Positions 26,452 through 34,923 of a stretch of DNA of 64,000 nucleotides are shown piece by piece (positions within the stretch are counted from its first letter, which is position 1; the number at the start of each line of letters is the position of its first letter). Both the position numbers and the translations under genes were made by a program. The notes under the pieces were generated by a model that did no database searches, was not told where the DNA came from, and was given only the letters and a program-made list of their open reading frames with translations. The stretch is from Maridesulfovibrio bastinii DSM 16055 (GTDB taxonomy: Bacteria; Desulfobacterota; Desulfovibrionia; Desulfovibrionales; Desulfovibrionaceae): NCBI RefSeq assembly GCF_000429985.1, contig NZ_KE387014.1, forward strand, positions 62,001 to 126,000, written 5' to 3'.

Positions 26452-28632
26452 TTAACTATTTTTTATGGGCAAAGTAAAAGTAAATTTAGCCCCTACACCT
26501 TTTTTTGAATCAACAATAAATGTACCACCATGATTTTGTGTTATAATAAAGTAGGAGACAGAAAGCCCCAGCCCTGTCCCGCTTTCTGTAGACTTGGTGG
26601 TATAAAATGGTTCAAAAACTCTGCGCCGGGCTTCCTGTGAAATACCCGGACCATTATCCTCGACTTCCACGGCAACTCCGGTTTTCATCTTTCTTGTCCG
26701 CACATAAATAGTCGGATCGTCTCCCTGATAACCATGTTCAGACATAGCCTGAGCAGCATTCTTAAACAGGTTGAAAAGAACCTGTTCTATTTCTGTTCTT
26801 GAACAGATAATCTGCGGAAGATCAGGATCGAATTCCCTGACAATCTTAACATGCAGAAAATCATATTTCTTTTTCAGATCATAATCTTTGGTGGCCAGTT
26901 CCAGAGAATTATTTATTATATCTGCAAGATTGACCGTTCCGGTGACATCACGCCCCGGCTTGCTGAACTCAAGCATATTGGAAACAATGCTTGAAGCGCG
27001 CATCCCGGCTTCCTTAATGCCATCAATAATGCCCGGAATCCTGCGTTCTTTAAGATAGCTCTGGAGATTTTCCATTGTGCATCCTGAAACTTTGGCAGCT
27101 CTGATATTTGCCTTTATATCCGAGCTGAACCGCCTCTCCAGATTCTGTGCGCCCTGTAATATCCCACCAAGAGGATTATTAATTTCATGAGCCATTCCTG
27201 CTGCAAGACCTCCAACAGACATCATCTTCTCGGTCTGCACCATCATCTCTTCCATTCTTGATCTTGCGGTAACGTCATCCATTCTAATGACGACTCCGTC
27301 AATATCGGCACCCTGCAAAGGATAAACTGTTATATCGTAAAGACTGAGCATATCATCGCCAAAACTTTTACGCTCCATAATACGCGGAATATTAAACTCC
27401 CGAGCTTCACGCACAGCATCAATTATAGTCTGTTCCTCTGAAAACAGGTGTGCAACTTTTACCTGCGAATTTCCCTCTATTTTTCCTTTAAATATTTCCG
27501 AAGCTTTTTTGTTATACTGACAAACCAGCATTTGTTCATCAATACGCATCAGGGCAGACGGCATGGAGTCTATTACATTCTGAAAATATGCGCGGGAAAC
27601 TTTTAAGTCGTGCTCTCGCTCCATTACTTTTTGAGACATTGAATCAAAAACATTGCCCATGTATTCAAGTTCTTTGAAACCGGCATCATTTGTATTTGAT
27701 GCCGGATAAATTCCGTCAGCCACGGCAGAAAGCCGGTTAACATAACTCATAATCGGCGCAATAATTCTTGCACGGAATTCTCTTTTCAAACCAATGGTCA
27801 GTAAGACAAAAAAGCATATTATAAGGAATCCGGTGGCCATACCCAAAGAGATTGCAGGCTTGAAAATAAGCGTTCCGGGACATGCCACCAGCAGCTTCCA
27901 ACCGGTATTCGGGATTTTAGCAGAATACCCGAAAAACAATTTTCCATCGGATTTATAAAATTTTGCGTATCTGGATTTTTCAATATCCCTTAAAATTTTC
28001 ATATCCCCGATATTGGTCTGTGTAGCTACAAGTTCCTTATCCGGGTGAACAATAAGATTGCCGTAAGAATCAGTTAAAATAACCACACGGTCTTTGGAAA
28101 CAAAGCTGTAGATAAAGTCCTGCAGATAATCCAGATTAAGCTCGGCAACAATATGTCCTCCATTTTTAACGGGAATACTAAGATAAACAACCATTGTTCC
28201 GGAATGTGGAGAGATTGCAGGAGAACTTAAAACATGCTTTCCGTGAGCCTGCCTGTCAAAATGAATGGGAAAATCAGCAGTCGTCAGACATTCAGGAGCC
28301 GAAGCTACAATGTTTCCCTTTTTATCAAGCAGAATAATCCTTTCAAACTGATTAAATTCTTCATGAAGCTTATTGAAAACCGAATGAAATTTCTCCTGAT
28401 CAATATCTTCAGGCAATACAGCCACAACTTTAAGTATTTCCTCAGCTCCGTTAATATAAAAATCGACATTCTGGGAAAGAGATTTTGAAAGCTGTTCAAT
28501 TTCATTTTGAATCGAATTCTTATGATTTACCCCTATTATACAGACCGTTCCCAGAGTGACCAGAATTCCAGGAATAAGAATCCATTGAACAAGCTTAATA
28601 TGAAAAATAGCAACTAAAGATTTTTTGCTCAT
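26452..28632 (-). CDS. Membrane sensor histidine kinase (dCache-PAS-HisKA-HATPase)
   Basis: 726 residues: TM1 (about 13-33), a periplasmic double-Cache domain (about 35-260), TM2 (about 263-286), a HAMP-like linker, a PAS domain (about 345-450), the phosphorylated His in GGLAAGMAHEINNPLGG near 479, and an HATPase (NLFKNAAQAM, EVEDNGPGI, GTGLGLSVSYFI). It overlaps the upstream binding-protein gene by 4 nt (ATGA). The two are thus co-translated and likely functionally coupled, the lipoprotein perhaps delivering ligand to the Cache domain. No cognate response regulator is next to it. Confidence 0.88.
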   Translation of the reverse strand: MSKKSLVAIFHIKLVQWILIPGILVTLGTVCIIGVNHKNSIQNEIEQLSKSLSQNVDFYINGAEEILKVVAVLPEDIDQEKFHSVFNKLHEEFNQFERIILLDKKGNIVASAPECLTTADFPIHFDRQAHGKHVLSSPAISPHSGTMVVYLSIPVKNGGHIVAELNLDYLQDFIYSFVSKDRVVILTDSYGNLIVHPDKELVATQTNIGDMKILRDIEKSRYAKFYKSDGKLFFGYSAKIPNTGWKLLVACPGTLIFKPAISLGMATGFLIICFFVLLTIGLKREFRARIIAPIMSYVNRLSAVADGIYPASNTNDAGFKELEYMGNVFDSMSQKVMEREHDLKVSRAYFQNVIDSMPSALMRIDEQMLVCQYNKKASEIFKGKIEGNSQVKVAHLFSEEQTIIDAVREAREFNIPRIMERKSFGDDMLSLYDITVYPLQGADIDGVVIRMDDVTARSRMEEMMVQTEKMMSVGGLAAGMAHEINNPLGGILQGAQNLERRFSSDIKANIRAAKVSGCTMENLQSYLKERRIPGIIDGIKEAGMRASSIVSNMLEFSKPGRDVTGTVNLADIINNSLELATKDYDLKKKYDFLHVKIVREFDPDLPQIICSRTEIEQVLFNLFKNAAQAMSEHGYQGDDPTIYVRTRKMKTGVAVEVEDNGPGISQEARRRVFEPFYTTKSTESGTGLGLSVSYFIITQNHGGTFIVDSKKGVGAKFTFTLPIKNS

Positions 28633-29783
28633 CTGGCTTCCCCGGAGGTACCCTCTATACCTTCAAATTGTCCGCCTTTAATCGTTACGACATGGCCTGC
28701 TCTCTCAACATCACCGAATTCGTTGATTTTAAATTCACTATCCAGAACTTTGAACTCCATACCCGGAAGGACTTTTTCAAGACTACGGGAACTTTCTCCA
28801 TTTTTTTTATAAGCTTCGGCAAAAACAAAGACGGCTTCATATCCGAACCTTGCTGCAAAATTTGGTTCAGCTCCAAAACGTTCCTCATATCTCTTTTTAA
28901 AACATTTATATTTAAGATCCGGGCAGTCCCTTTCTACGTTTACGGAAAAATAAATTCCATCAACGCTTTTACCACCTATCTGAATAAGTTCCTTGGTAAA
29001 TCCCCACATGCTGCTGAGGATAGTCCAATCTTTTTTTTCAAGACGGCAAAACTGAGCAAAAGCAGCAAGATCACGCGAGGATGTTATTGCTATGACTGAA
29101 TCAGGATTTAACGTAGCAAGATCAGCTACAATACCTTTCCAATCAATCGGTGAAGAAGGATTTAAATAATATTCTACTGTCCCGGCGACTTCTCCCCCGG
29201 AATCAATAAACTCTCTGGTAAAAATATTTTTATAGGACTCGGTGTAATCATGATTTGTTTTATCCATCATGACGGCAAGTCGCCGGCATCCTATTTTATT
29301 ATAGGCATATGAAGCTAAAAATTTTGCTCCCTCAGAGAAGGACGGAATTACTCTAAAAAAATTATCTTTGATTCCCTGAAGTTCATCAGAGGAAGAGATG
29401 GGAGATATGTAAACTGTATTCTTAAATTTATTGATCGCTGCAAAGGATAATGTGCTGCTCATATGCCCGATAATAACATCCACACCGGCATCAATAAGTT
29501 TTTGATCTGCTTTTATAGTTTCAGCTTCAGTATTTTTATCATTAGCTGCAAGAAGCTTTAATTTGCGCCCGTTTATTCCGCCATTTGAATTTATATCTTC
29601 TACCGCAAGCATAGCTCCGTTTCTTCCTTGAACGCTCAGGTCGGAATACCTGCCGCTCAGTGTTCCGGAAAATCCCAGAAGAACCGGTTCTTCTGAGCAT
29701 GAAGAAAGCAAAAGAGAAAACAATAATATGATAACGTTGCACACAATATTTCGATATGTGATTTTTATATGCTCAGTCATCAC
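28629..29783 (-). CDS. Periplasmic binding lipoprotein (branched-chain amino acid type)
   Basis: 384 residues with a lipoprotein signal ending LLLSSC (Cys29). The mature part is a type I periplasmic binding protein (Peripla_BP_6): GFSGTLSGRYSDLSVQGRNG, VEDINSNGGINGRKLKLLA, VDVIIGHMSSTLSFAAINKF, FAARFGYEAVFVFAEAY. No ABC permease or ATPase genes follow; instead the gene overlaps a sensor kinase, so this is probably a receptor subunit rather than a transporter part. Ligand unknown (amino acid or amide-like by family). Confidence 0.85.
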   Translation of the reverse strand: MMTEHIKITYRNIVCNVIILLFSLLLSSCSEEPVLLGFSGTLSGRYSDLSVQGRNGAMLAVEDINSNGGINGRKLKLLAANDKNTEAETIKADQKLIDAGVDVIIGHMSSTLSFAAINKFKNTVYISPISSSDELQGIKDNFFRVIPSFSEGAKFLASYAYNKIGCRRLAVMMDKTNHDYTESYKNIFTREFIDSGGEVAGTVEYYLNPSSPIDWKGIVADLATLNPDSVIAITSSRDLAAFAQFCRLEKKDWTILSSMWGFTKELIQIGGKSVDGIYFSVNVERDCPDLKYKCFKKRYEERFGAEPNFAARFGYEAVFVFAEAYKKNGESSRSLEKVLPGMEFKVLDSEFKINEFGDVERAGHVVTIKGGQFEGIEGTSGEAR

Positions 29784-29912
29784 TTATCCTCCTCAAAAAC
29801 TTTATGGTACTTTATTATATACCATTAAAATAAAATTAAAGCCAAGCCGTAAAACATTATAGAAAGCTGGCAGAAGCACAAAAATAATCAGCAGTACTCA
29901 AACAAAATAAAA

Positions 29913-29937
29913 AAGGGTTCGGAAAACCCGAACCCTT
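29913..29937 (-). terminator. Terminator ending the packaging operon
   Basis: AAGGGTTCGG pairs with CCGAACCCTT around a short loop, followed by a T-run on the minus strand, 35 bp after the portal stop codon. Confidence 0.85.
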
Positions 29938-29971
29938 AGCAAATTTAAAATATTTTATCTATTATTGTTTT

Positions 29972-31624
29972 CTATAATTGCTCAGAATTACTGACAATTG
30001 ACTGCAAATCATCAAAATTTATCCCAGCCTTTGAAAACTTACCAACAATATCAGCACCTTTCTCCGCTGCTCTGAATCCATTTTCAAGTTCCTCCTTCTG
30101 ACTTGCTTCTTTATACCGGGATTCCCGGAACTTACGGACCTCATCATCCGAACGGACAAGGTCAGAAGACACACCAATAAGCCCCGCATATTCATCAACT
30201 GCTTTATCCATATCTATTTTATCCAGAACTTCCGGATTAACAGCTGAAAGCTGCCCCACAAAAGCAGCAAGATCTTTTATCGCACCCGTTCCAACAATTT
30301 TCTGCGCCTGCGCCAGAACCGAAATATAATCAATTTTAATATCCAGACCTCGTATCACCGCCGGAGCCGGAGGCAGACACCCCGCCCTGTTTAGAATACC
30401 GAAGACCCTGTCCAACAGCGGATCAAGAAGTTCGGAGTGCTGACGCTCAATAACCGGCCCAAGTTGAATAAGCTTTTCTTCATGCCTTTCAGCCACTTCC
30501 GTAGCGGTAACATCCCTGCGGTCCATACCTGCCATCATCAGAAAAATATCATTGAAAAAACCTTCCCGCACAGCATCCCGCACATCAGCTATTTTTGCTG
30601 AAACCCCGTTAAGATCAGCATTGATCTGATAAAGCGGTGAAATAGAATCATGCAGATTCTGTTCTACAGGATTCTGCCCTCCCGGAAGCAGATTAAGCCT
30701 CCTGGTATACATGGACGGAACTTTCATCGGTGGACGCAGTGACAGATGCACAGCCTGAATCTGACTTCTACTCATTTCCATGAGCATCTTGACATCAGCA
30801 AGCACATCCATAGCCGGGGACCTTCCATAGACATCACCGCCGGAAGTATCCCAACGCGGAGCCATATACGGATTTTCAACAAAACCACTTACCGAAAGCA
30901 CAGGGTTCCCCATACCCTGTAAAATGAAGACCGATTCAAACGGCATATTGATGTTATCCAGTCTGGTAGAATCAAATTCATTGCGTGGCTGTACGGCATG
31001 GAGAACATCAAACCAGCGGTCGCGATCGCTTTCAAGACAGCTGACAACACCGGCAGGCAAGACCTTTCTGCCGAACCTGCTCTCAAGCTGCCGGGCTGTC
31101 ATTCTGAATTCCCTGTACACAGAATCAACCCTGCCCTGCATATCAGTGGATATAGAATATTCGCCGACAGTCAGACATCTGAACCGGACCCCCCTTTCAT
31201 TATCAGGTTCACAATAAAGAACTCCGGTTCCGAATCCTGCAAGCTCAGTATATAAGGAATGGATACAAGAATAAAAATTACTCCTTGCCAAAGCCCTGTA
31301 CATTGCTTTTTCAACCTTTCCCAACCAGTTGCGCACGTCTTTACGGTCTGCGCAGTCATTATCGCCGAGGCTTAATCTGAACCATGGCCTTGCAGGTGAA
31401 GTCAGCCCTCCCTGCATTCCTGCTGCAAGAACCCTGAGTGCACGGGTCGCGGTTGAATCAACAATACGGTTACCACGCGGGCTGCCGTCATTTACTCTTT
31501 CCCTGTCAAAAATTCCTTTACGAGGCAGAACAAATTCAGAAATTTCCTTCCAATGAGCTTCCCAGCTTCTGCGCTCATCTTTCAACTTCTCATGTCTTGA
31601 AATATACCTGCTGTTATCGCTCAT
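29972..31624 (-). CDS. Portal / head-tail connector protein
   Basis: 550 residues of the podoviral portal family (Head-tail_con type): RYISRHEKLKDERRSWEAHW near the N-terminus, then GNRIVDSTATRALRVLAAGMQGGLTSPARPWFRL, and a C-terminal half with the MAGMDRRDVTATEVAERHEEKLIQLGPVIERQ segment. It forms the dodecameric DNA channel at one capsid vertex and docks terminase. ATG 31624 overlaps the stop of a Com-like gene (ATGA), and its start region lies in a possible RNA hairpin. Intact and of full length. It is the last gene of the packaging operon. Confidence 0.92.
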   Translation of the reverse strand: MSDNSRYISRHEKLKDERRSWEAHWKEISEFVLPRKGIFDRERVNDGSPRGNRIVDSTATRALRVLAAGMQGGLTSPARPWFRLSLGDNDCADRKDVRNWLGKVEKAMYRALARSNFYSCIHSLYTELAGFGTGVLYCEPDNERGVRFRCLTVGEYSISTDMQGRVDSVYREFRMTARQLESRFGRKVLPAGVVSCLESDRDRWFDVLHAVQPRNEFDSTRLDNINMPFESVFILQGMGNPVLSVSGFVENPYMAPRWDTSGGDVYGRSPAMDVLADVKMLMEMSRSQIQAVHLSLRPPMKVPSMYTRRLNLLPGGQNPVEQNLHDSISPLYQINADLNGVSAKIADVRDAVREGFFNDIFLMMAGMDRRDVTATEVAERHEEKLIQLGPVIERQHSELLDPLLDRVFGILNRAGCLPPAPAVIRGLDIKIDYISVLAQAQKIVGTGAIKDLAAFVGQLSAVNPEVLDKIDMDKAVDEYAGLIGVSSDLVRSDDEVRKFRESRYKEASQKEELENGFRAAEKGADIVGKFSKAGINFDDLQSIVSNSEQL

Positions 31625-31658
31625 GTATTTTTAAACTCCTTAAAAGTTTCAGATGAGC
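31619..31658 (-). promoter_or_regulatory. Possible translational hairpin masking the portal start
   Basis: On the gene strand GCTCAT (31658-31653) can pair with ATGAGC (31624-31619), which contains the portal start codon. Inside, AAACT (31649-31645) can pair with AGTTT (31637-31633), so that the AAGGAG ribosome-binding site is partly stem and partly loop. It overlaps the 3' end of the Com-like gene, recalling the Com-controlled stem-loop of Mu mom mRNA. The stems are short and could be chance. Confidence 0.4.
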
Positions 31659-31770
31659 ATGGCGGAACCAGCAGGACAAGTTTCTTACACTTCGGGCACT
31701 TAACCTGAACCCTGACAATTTCACCTTTAAACAGAAGCCGCCTGCATACAGGACATCTGAACTCCCTCAT
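31621..31770 (-). CDS. Com-like small zinc-finger protein
   Basis: A 49-codon gene. It begins MREFRCPVCRRLLFKGEIV and continues with VKCPKCKKLVLLVPPC. This is the Com pattern of phage Mu (CxxCxKLLFKG...IxCPRCK), with CPVC and CPKC as the zinc-binding pairs. Mu Com is an RNA-binding activator of mom translation. Its ATG overlaps the stop of the upstream 159-residue gene (ATGA) and its own stop overlaps the portal ATG (ATGA). That exact fit, together with the motif, makes it a real gene. It may control translation of portal. Confidence 0.82.
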   Translation of the reverse strand: MREFRCPVCRRLLFKGEIVRVQVKCPKCKKLVLLVPPCSSETFKEFKNT

Positions 31771-32246
31771 TTAAGAACTCCTTTTGCCTCAGTGAGTTTA
31801 CTGCGAATCACATCAGCCCCGCCCTGAACTCCTCCGGCAGAAGTAAGAATGGTGCGCCCTCTACCCTTTGCATAAACATCCCTCATCCTTCCCTGCGTGG
31901 CCTTTATTCTGGATATTTTAGCTTCAAGTTCAGCGTTCTGTCTTTCTACCTCTCTTCTTTTTATTTCGTTTTTATGAAGCCATTCTCCATCCTGTTGAAC
32001 ATAGCCAGCATCGGTCATCTCTTTGGGAGTGTACCAGAACCCTGTTTCATCCGAATAAGTCCAGTCTGCCGGAGGTTCCCAGTCTAACGGTGCTGCCAGC
32101 CGGCCCACAAAAATATGTGGTTTTACGCCGGTTTCATTCAAGCTCCACTTGTAATAGGCATTAAAAGCCGGAGTTCCATTTTTATAATATACTTTTGAAT
32201 TATGCCTCTCACCTTCAGGCATCTGCGGTCTGTAAAATGATCCCAT
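31767..32246 (-). CDS. Phage head-operon protein with RGRTILT motif
   Basis: 159 residues. The N-terminal half has aromatic-rich beta segments (FNAYYKWSLNETG, WTYSDETGFWYTP); the C-terminal half is a charged helix ending in GRGRTILTSAGGVQGG. A very similar RGRSATILT occurs in the next gene upstream, so the two may share a peptide that docks on the same partner. I do not know the function. Proteins with this short motif occur beside portal genes in podovirus-like prophages. Confidence 0.6.
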   Translation of the reverse strand: MGSFYRPQMPEGERHNSKVYYKNGTPAFNAYYKWSLNETGVKPHIFVGRLAAPLDWEPPADWTYSDETGFWYTPKEMTDAGYVQQDGEWLHKNEIKRREVERQNAELEAKISRIKATQGRMRDVYAKGRGRTILTSAGGVQGGADVIRSKLTEAKGVLK

Positions 32247-32254
32247 CCAAATAC

Positions 32255-32512
32255 CTACTCCCCAAGTTTTTTCTTCTGCCCCAGAAGAGTGTGCTTCTGC
32301 ACTGCGGCTGAGGAATCATCATCCGCGTCAGTTAGAATTGTTGCACTGCGCCCTCTCTTCATACGATCAAGTTCCCTCATTCTCTGAACTTTTTTTTCTT
32401 CTTCAGCTTTAAGTGCTTCGGTATCCACATCCGGAGCAGCAGGAGCTGCAACGACCGGTGGCGGAGTTGCCGCCACAGAAGGAACTCCGGCACTTTTTCC
32501 ACCTCCACCCAT
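32255..32512 (-). CDS. Small phage head-operon protein (Gly/Ala/Pro-rich)
   Basis: 85 residues: Gly-rich start, an Ala/Pro-rich disordered stretch, a charged helix (EALKAEEEKKVQRMRELDRM), then RGRSATILTDADDDS and a final KHTLLGQKKKLG. AGGAGG sits five bases before ATG 32512. Such short proteins with an ATILT...KTLLG signature are common near portal genes in podovirus-like elements; function unknown, possibly head completion or ejection-related. Confidence 0.6.
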   Translation of the reverse strand: MGGGGKSAGVPSVAATPPPVVAAPAAPDVDTEALKAEEEKKVQRMRELDRMKRGRSATILTDADDDSSAAVQKHTLLGQKKKLGE

Positions 32513-32530
32513 AATAACCTCCTAAATTTA

Positions 32531-33124
32531 TCAGTTACTGCAATTTTCAGATTGTGAAACAATTCCACGATCCTTAAGATTTTCGAGAGTTGCGCAGTAA
32601 AGCACGGCATCAACATGTTTATCTCTCGAAGCAAGATAAGCGTCCCCAGTTATCGTGCCCACTTCCCTAAAGCCGCTGGCCACGGCCATACGGCAGGCAA
32701 GAGGATTAGCAACAGGGACCAGTCCTTTGACGTTTTTCAAGAAATACTCTCCATCCACGTCGCGTGCTGTCAGCAGATGGCGCAATACTCCACGCCCCAT
32801 TTCAAGAGTTCCACGCCCGTGAAAATCAGCCAGAATAGCCATGTGGATGAAACAGGTTTTTATGCCGAATCCGTTTAACCAGAACAGACCCGAAGGACGA
32901 CCGTCTTTAAAGCCTAGAAAGAAATGCTGATCACGCTGTTCAGCAAGTTTTCTGAAACCTGCATAGCTAATGATACTGCCGTCATAAAAAATAATATGCT
33001 GCTGACCGGCTTCTGACATCAACCTCCAGAACCAGTGAAGATGTTCCGGTGAAAGGGATAGCGTTTCATCGAAATCCCTGTATTTATAGAATGTGTAACC
33101 ACCTGGAATTTCAAATGCATACAT
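32531..33124 (-). CDS. GNAT-fold acetyltransferase-like phage protein
   Basis: 197 residues with a GNAT-like core: a beta-strand/acyl-CoA loop region CFIHMAILADFHGRGTLEMGRGVLRHLL (about 90-117) and the C-terminal NPLACRMAVASGFREVGTI. The Q/R-x-x-G-x-G/A loop is present as FHGRGT. Its ATG overlaps the terminase stop by one base (TAATG). It may acetylate a host or virion protein, or be a structural GNAT-fold protein like T7 gp13. With a Com-like gene downstream, a Mom-like role is conceivable, but I see no Mom-specific sequence. Confidence 0.55.
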   Translation of the reverse strand: MYAFEIPGGYTFYKYRDFDETLSLSPEHLHWFWRLMSEAGQQHIIFYDGSIISYAGFRKLAEQRDQHFFLGFKDGRPSGLFWLNGFGIKTCFIHMAILADFHGRGTLEMGRGVLRHLLTARDVDGEYFLKNVKGLVPVANPLACRMAVASGFREVGTITGDAYLASRDKHVDAVLYCATLENLKDRGIVSQSENCSN

Positions 33125-34659
33125 TACAATCCTCCGGCAAAAATATCATAATCCATGATGCCCTGAACCTCGCTCTGCATGTCGTAATTGCGCAAAGGAA
33201 AAGCTGCCCCCAGATCATGGTCTGTGATTCTTGCCATGCAATCCAGCATGTCATCGTGCGGAGCCACCGGAAAAGCCAGATATTCATCTTCAATAAATTC
33301 CCGAGCCAGATCCCTTTCGCGCCCCTGATGATCCAGAAAACGACAATGCCATGGCAGCCAGAAGCGGCCCTGCTCAAAAAGAGGGATCAATTTTCTGATC
33401 CGGTCATTTTTAGAAATATTTCCCCCGAGCGGAGTTATGGTAAATCTGTAGTTTTCCTCACCCATCACATATTCCATGTGCTCAACATCTGCCTGCTGAC
33501 CATAGCGCTCATAACCGACAGCCAGCGGTTGATATATTCGATGCAGTCTGAACAGAGCTTTGGCGCGTTCGGTTAGATTAAGCCTGTCCCTGATGCCATC
33601 AATGAGATAATAATTATGATCCTGACCAAGCCCTATTACGAGCATGACGGTATAATCACTGCCGGATTTTTTAGCACTGGCAGGATCAACAAGCAGGTAA
33701 CGGTTAAGGTCCTTCCACTTGAATTTATTATCCATATTTCCGGTATCCCAGCGATGAATCCAATCTTCTTTGAAGCCCTGCACTTCATCTGCTCTGGGAT
33801 TCTGCATCATCTGGCAGCCGAAGACATAGGGTCCCATTTCACGCCTTTTTATTTCCAGCTGCCTGCGGTTCAAAAGAACCGGCGTGCCTTCCGGGTTACC
33901 ATCTTCCGTTGCAGTATAGATTCGTGGGACAGCCGCCTTGCGCTTTAAAATATCCCGATAAGTATCGTTGAAGTGGTAGCGGGTTCCTATGTACCTCTTA
34001 ACGCCTTCACGGGTTCCAAGGTTTACGGACAAAGCCCAGGCCTCGGTTGTTTTGGCGATCATTTCAGGAGATGAGACAGATTCTCTGGTCACAACATCAT
34101 CATAGACCAGCCGTGAAAAATGTTTTCCGGTGGGCTGACCGTCCACAAGGCCCCACGCTTCAAGCGTTGCTTCTTTAGGATTACCTGTCCGGCGGACAAC
34201 TATTCCATCATCTTCACTCCACTTGGGAGCCTCTATTTTAGGGTTGCTCCATAAAACATCAGGATAACACTGCTGTAGCAACCGGTTACGTTCAAATTCA
34301 TTTTTAATCTGGCGCAAAAATCCCTTTGCAATCGGCCTGGTATGGCTGAAAATCCCTATGGTCACTTCGGGATCACGCAAAATATCCTGTATAGTCAGGG
34401 CATAAGTTATAATAGTCGATTTGTAGTGTTCCCTGCTCCAGAGATCCAGAAAACCGTCAGGTTGTTTCTGAACTTCGCAACATCTGGCAAAAACCCAATC
34501 ATTATCAGCATCCATCCTGTTCAGAAGTCTTGTAAGCAGAAAGAAAAGATCACTTCTGCCGAGTTCTGCCATAACTCCGGTAACTTCTTTAGCCGCTTCA
34601 GCCTGATGCAGAATCTCTGCATACCATTTGCCTGCGCTAACACGATCTGTAAATTTCAT
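33124..34659 (-). CDS. Terminase large subunit
   Basis: 511 residues. The ATPase part has a P-loop-like SREHYKSTII (about residues 74-83, replacing the usual GxGKS form), Walker B RLVYDDVVT (about 180) and a coupling motif. The nuclease part has YLLVDPASAKKSGSDYTVM (about 317) and the late acidic PHDDMLDCMARI (about 475). All catalytic positions that I can place are kept, so DNA packaging could be functional. GGGA lies nine bases upstream of ATG 34659. It follows a small helical protein that may be the small terminase. Confidence 0.92.
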   Translation of the reverse strand: MKFTDRVSAGKWYAEILHQAEAAKEVTGVMAELGRSDLFFLLTRLLNRMDADNDWVFARCCEVQKQPDGFLDLWSREHYKSTIITYALTIQDILRDPEVTIGIFSHTRPIAKGFLRQIKNEFERNRLLQQCYPDVLWSNPKIEAPKWSEDDGIVVRRTGNPKEATLEAWGLVDGQPTGKHFSRLVYDDVVTRESVSSPEMIAKTTEAWALSVNLGTREGVKRYIGTRYHFNDTYRDILKRKAAVPRIYTATEDGNPEGTPVLLNRRQLEIKRREMGPYVFGCQMMQNPRADEVQGFKEDWIHRWDTGNMDNKFKWKDLNRYLLVDPASAKKSGSDYTVMLVIGLGQDHNYYLIDGIRDRLNLTERAKALFRLHRIYQPLAVGYERYGQQADVEHMEYVMGEENYRFTITPLGGNISKNDRIRKLIPLFEQGRFWLPWHCRFLDHQGRERDLAREFIEDEYLAFPVAPHDDMLDCMARITDHDLGAAFPLRNYDMQSEVQGIMDYDIFAGGL

Positions 34660-34909
34660 TTAGTTTTTCCCTGATTTCATTGCTGGGAGCTTTAACAGTC
34701 ATCCCGGCGGATTTTTCTCTGCCTGATTTCGGGCTATCGCATATTCCCCATGTTTTTCGCTCCATTTCATGTCTTTTATTCATAATCTCAAGCTTCAGCT
34801 TGAGTTCCTTAACCGCATCAATGTCATCTCCTTTCATTGCTATGGCAAAAATATCTCTGAATCTGTCCAGCTCCTCTTTCTGCTTTTTTATAATTTCAGT
34901 TTTGCGCAC
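34637..34909 (-). CDS. Small helical protein upstream of terminase, candidate TerS
   Basis: About 90 residues from GTG 34909, chosen because GGAGG sits exactly five bases upstream and just past the stop of the preceding gene. A TTG at 34984 would overlap that gene by 61 nt and lacks a site. The sequence is a long amphipathic helix (KTEIIKKQKEELDRFRDIF, KELKLKLEIMNKRHEME) plus a basic tail. Position and 23-nt overlap with the large terminase suggest the small terminase subunit, but no DNA-binding motif is clear. Confidence 0.5.
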   Translation of the reverse strand: MRKTEIIKKQKEELDRFRDIFAIAMKGDDIDAVKELKLKLEIMNKRHEMERKTWGICDSPKSGREKSAGMTVKAPSNEIREKLNEIYRSC

Positions 34910-34923
34910 ACAGTCCTCCACTA

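Noticed and set aside
29784-29912. Attachment-site duplication at the junction of host block and packaging operon
   Set aside because: No direct repeat shared between the 20.5-kb and 29.9-kb junctions was found by eye.
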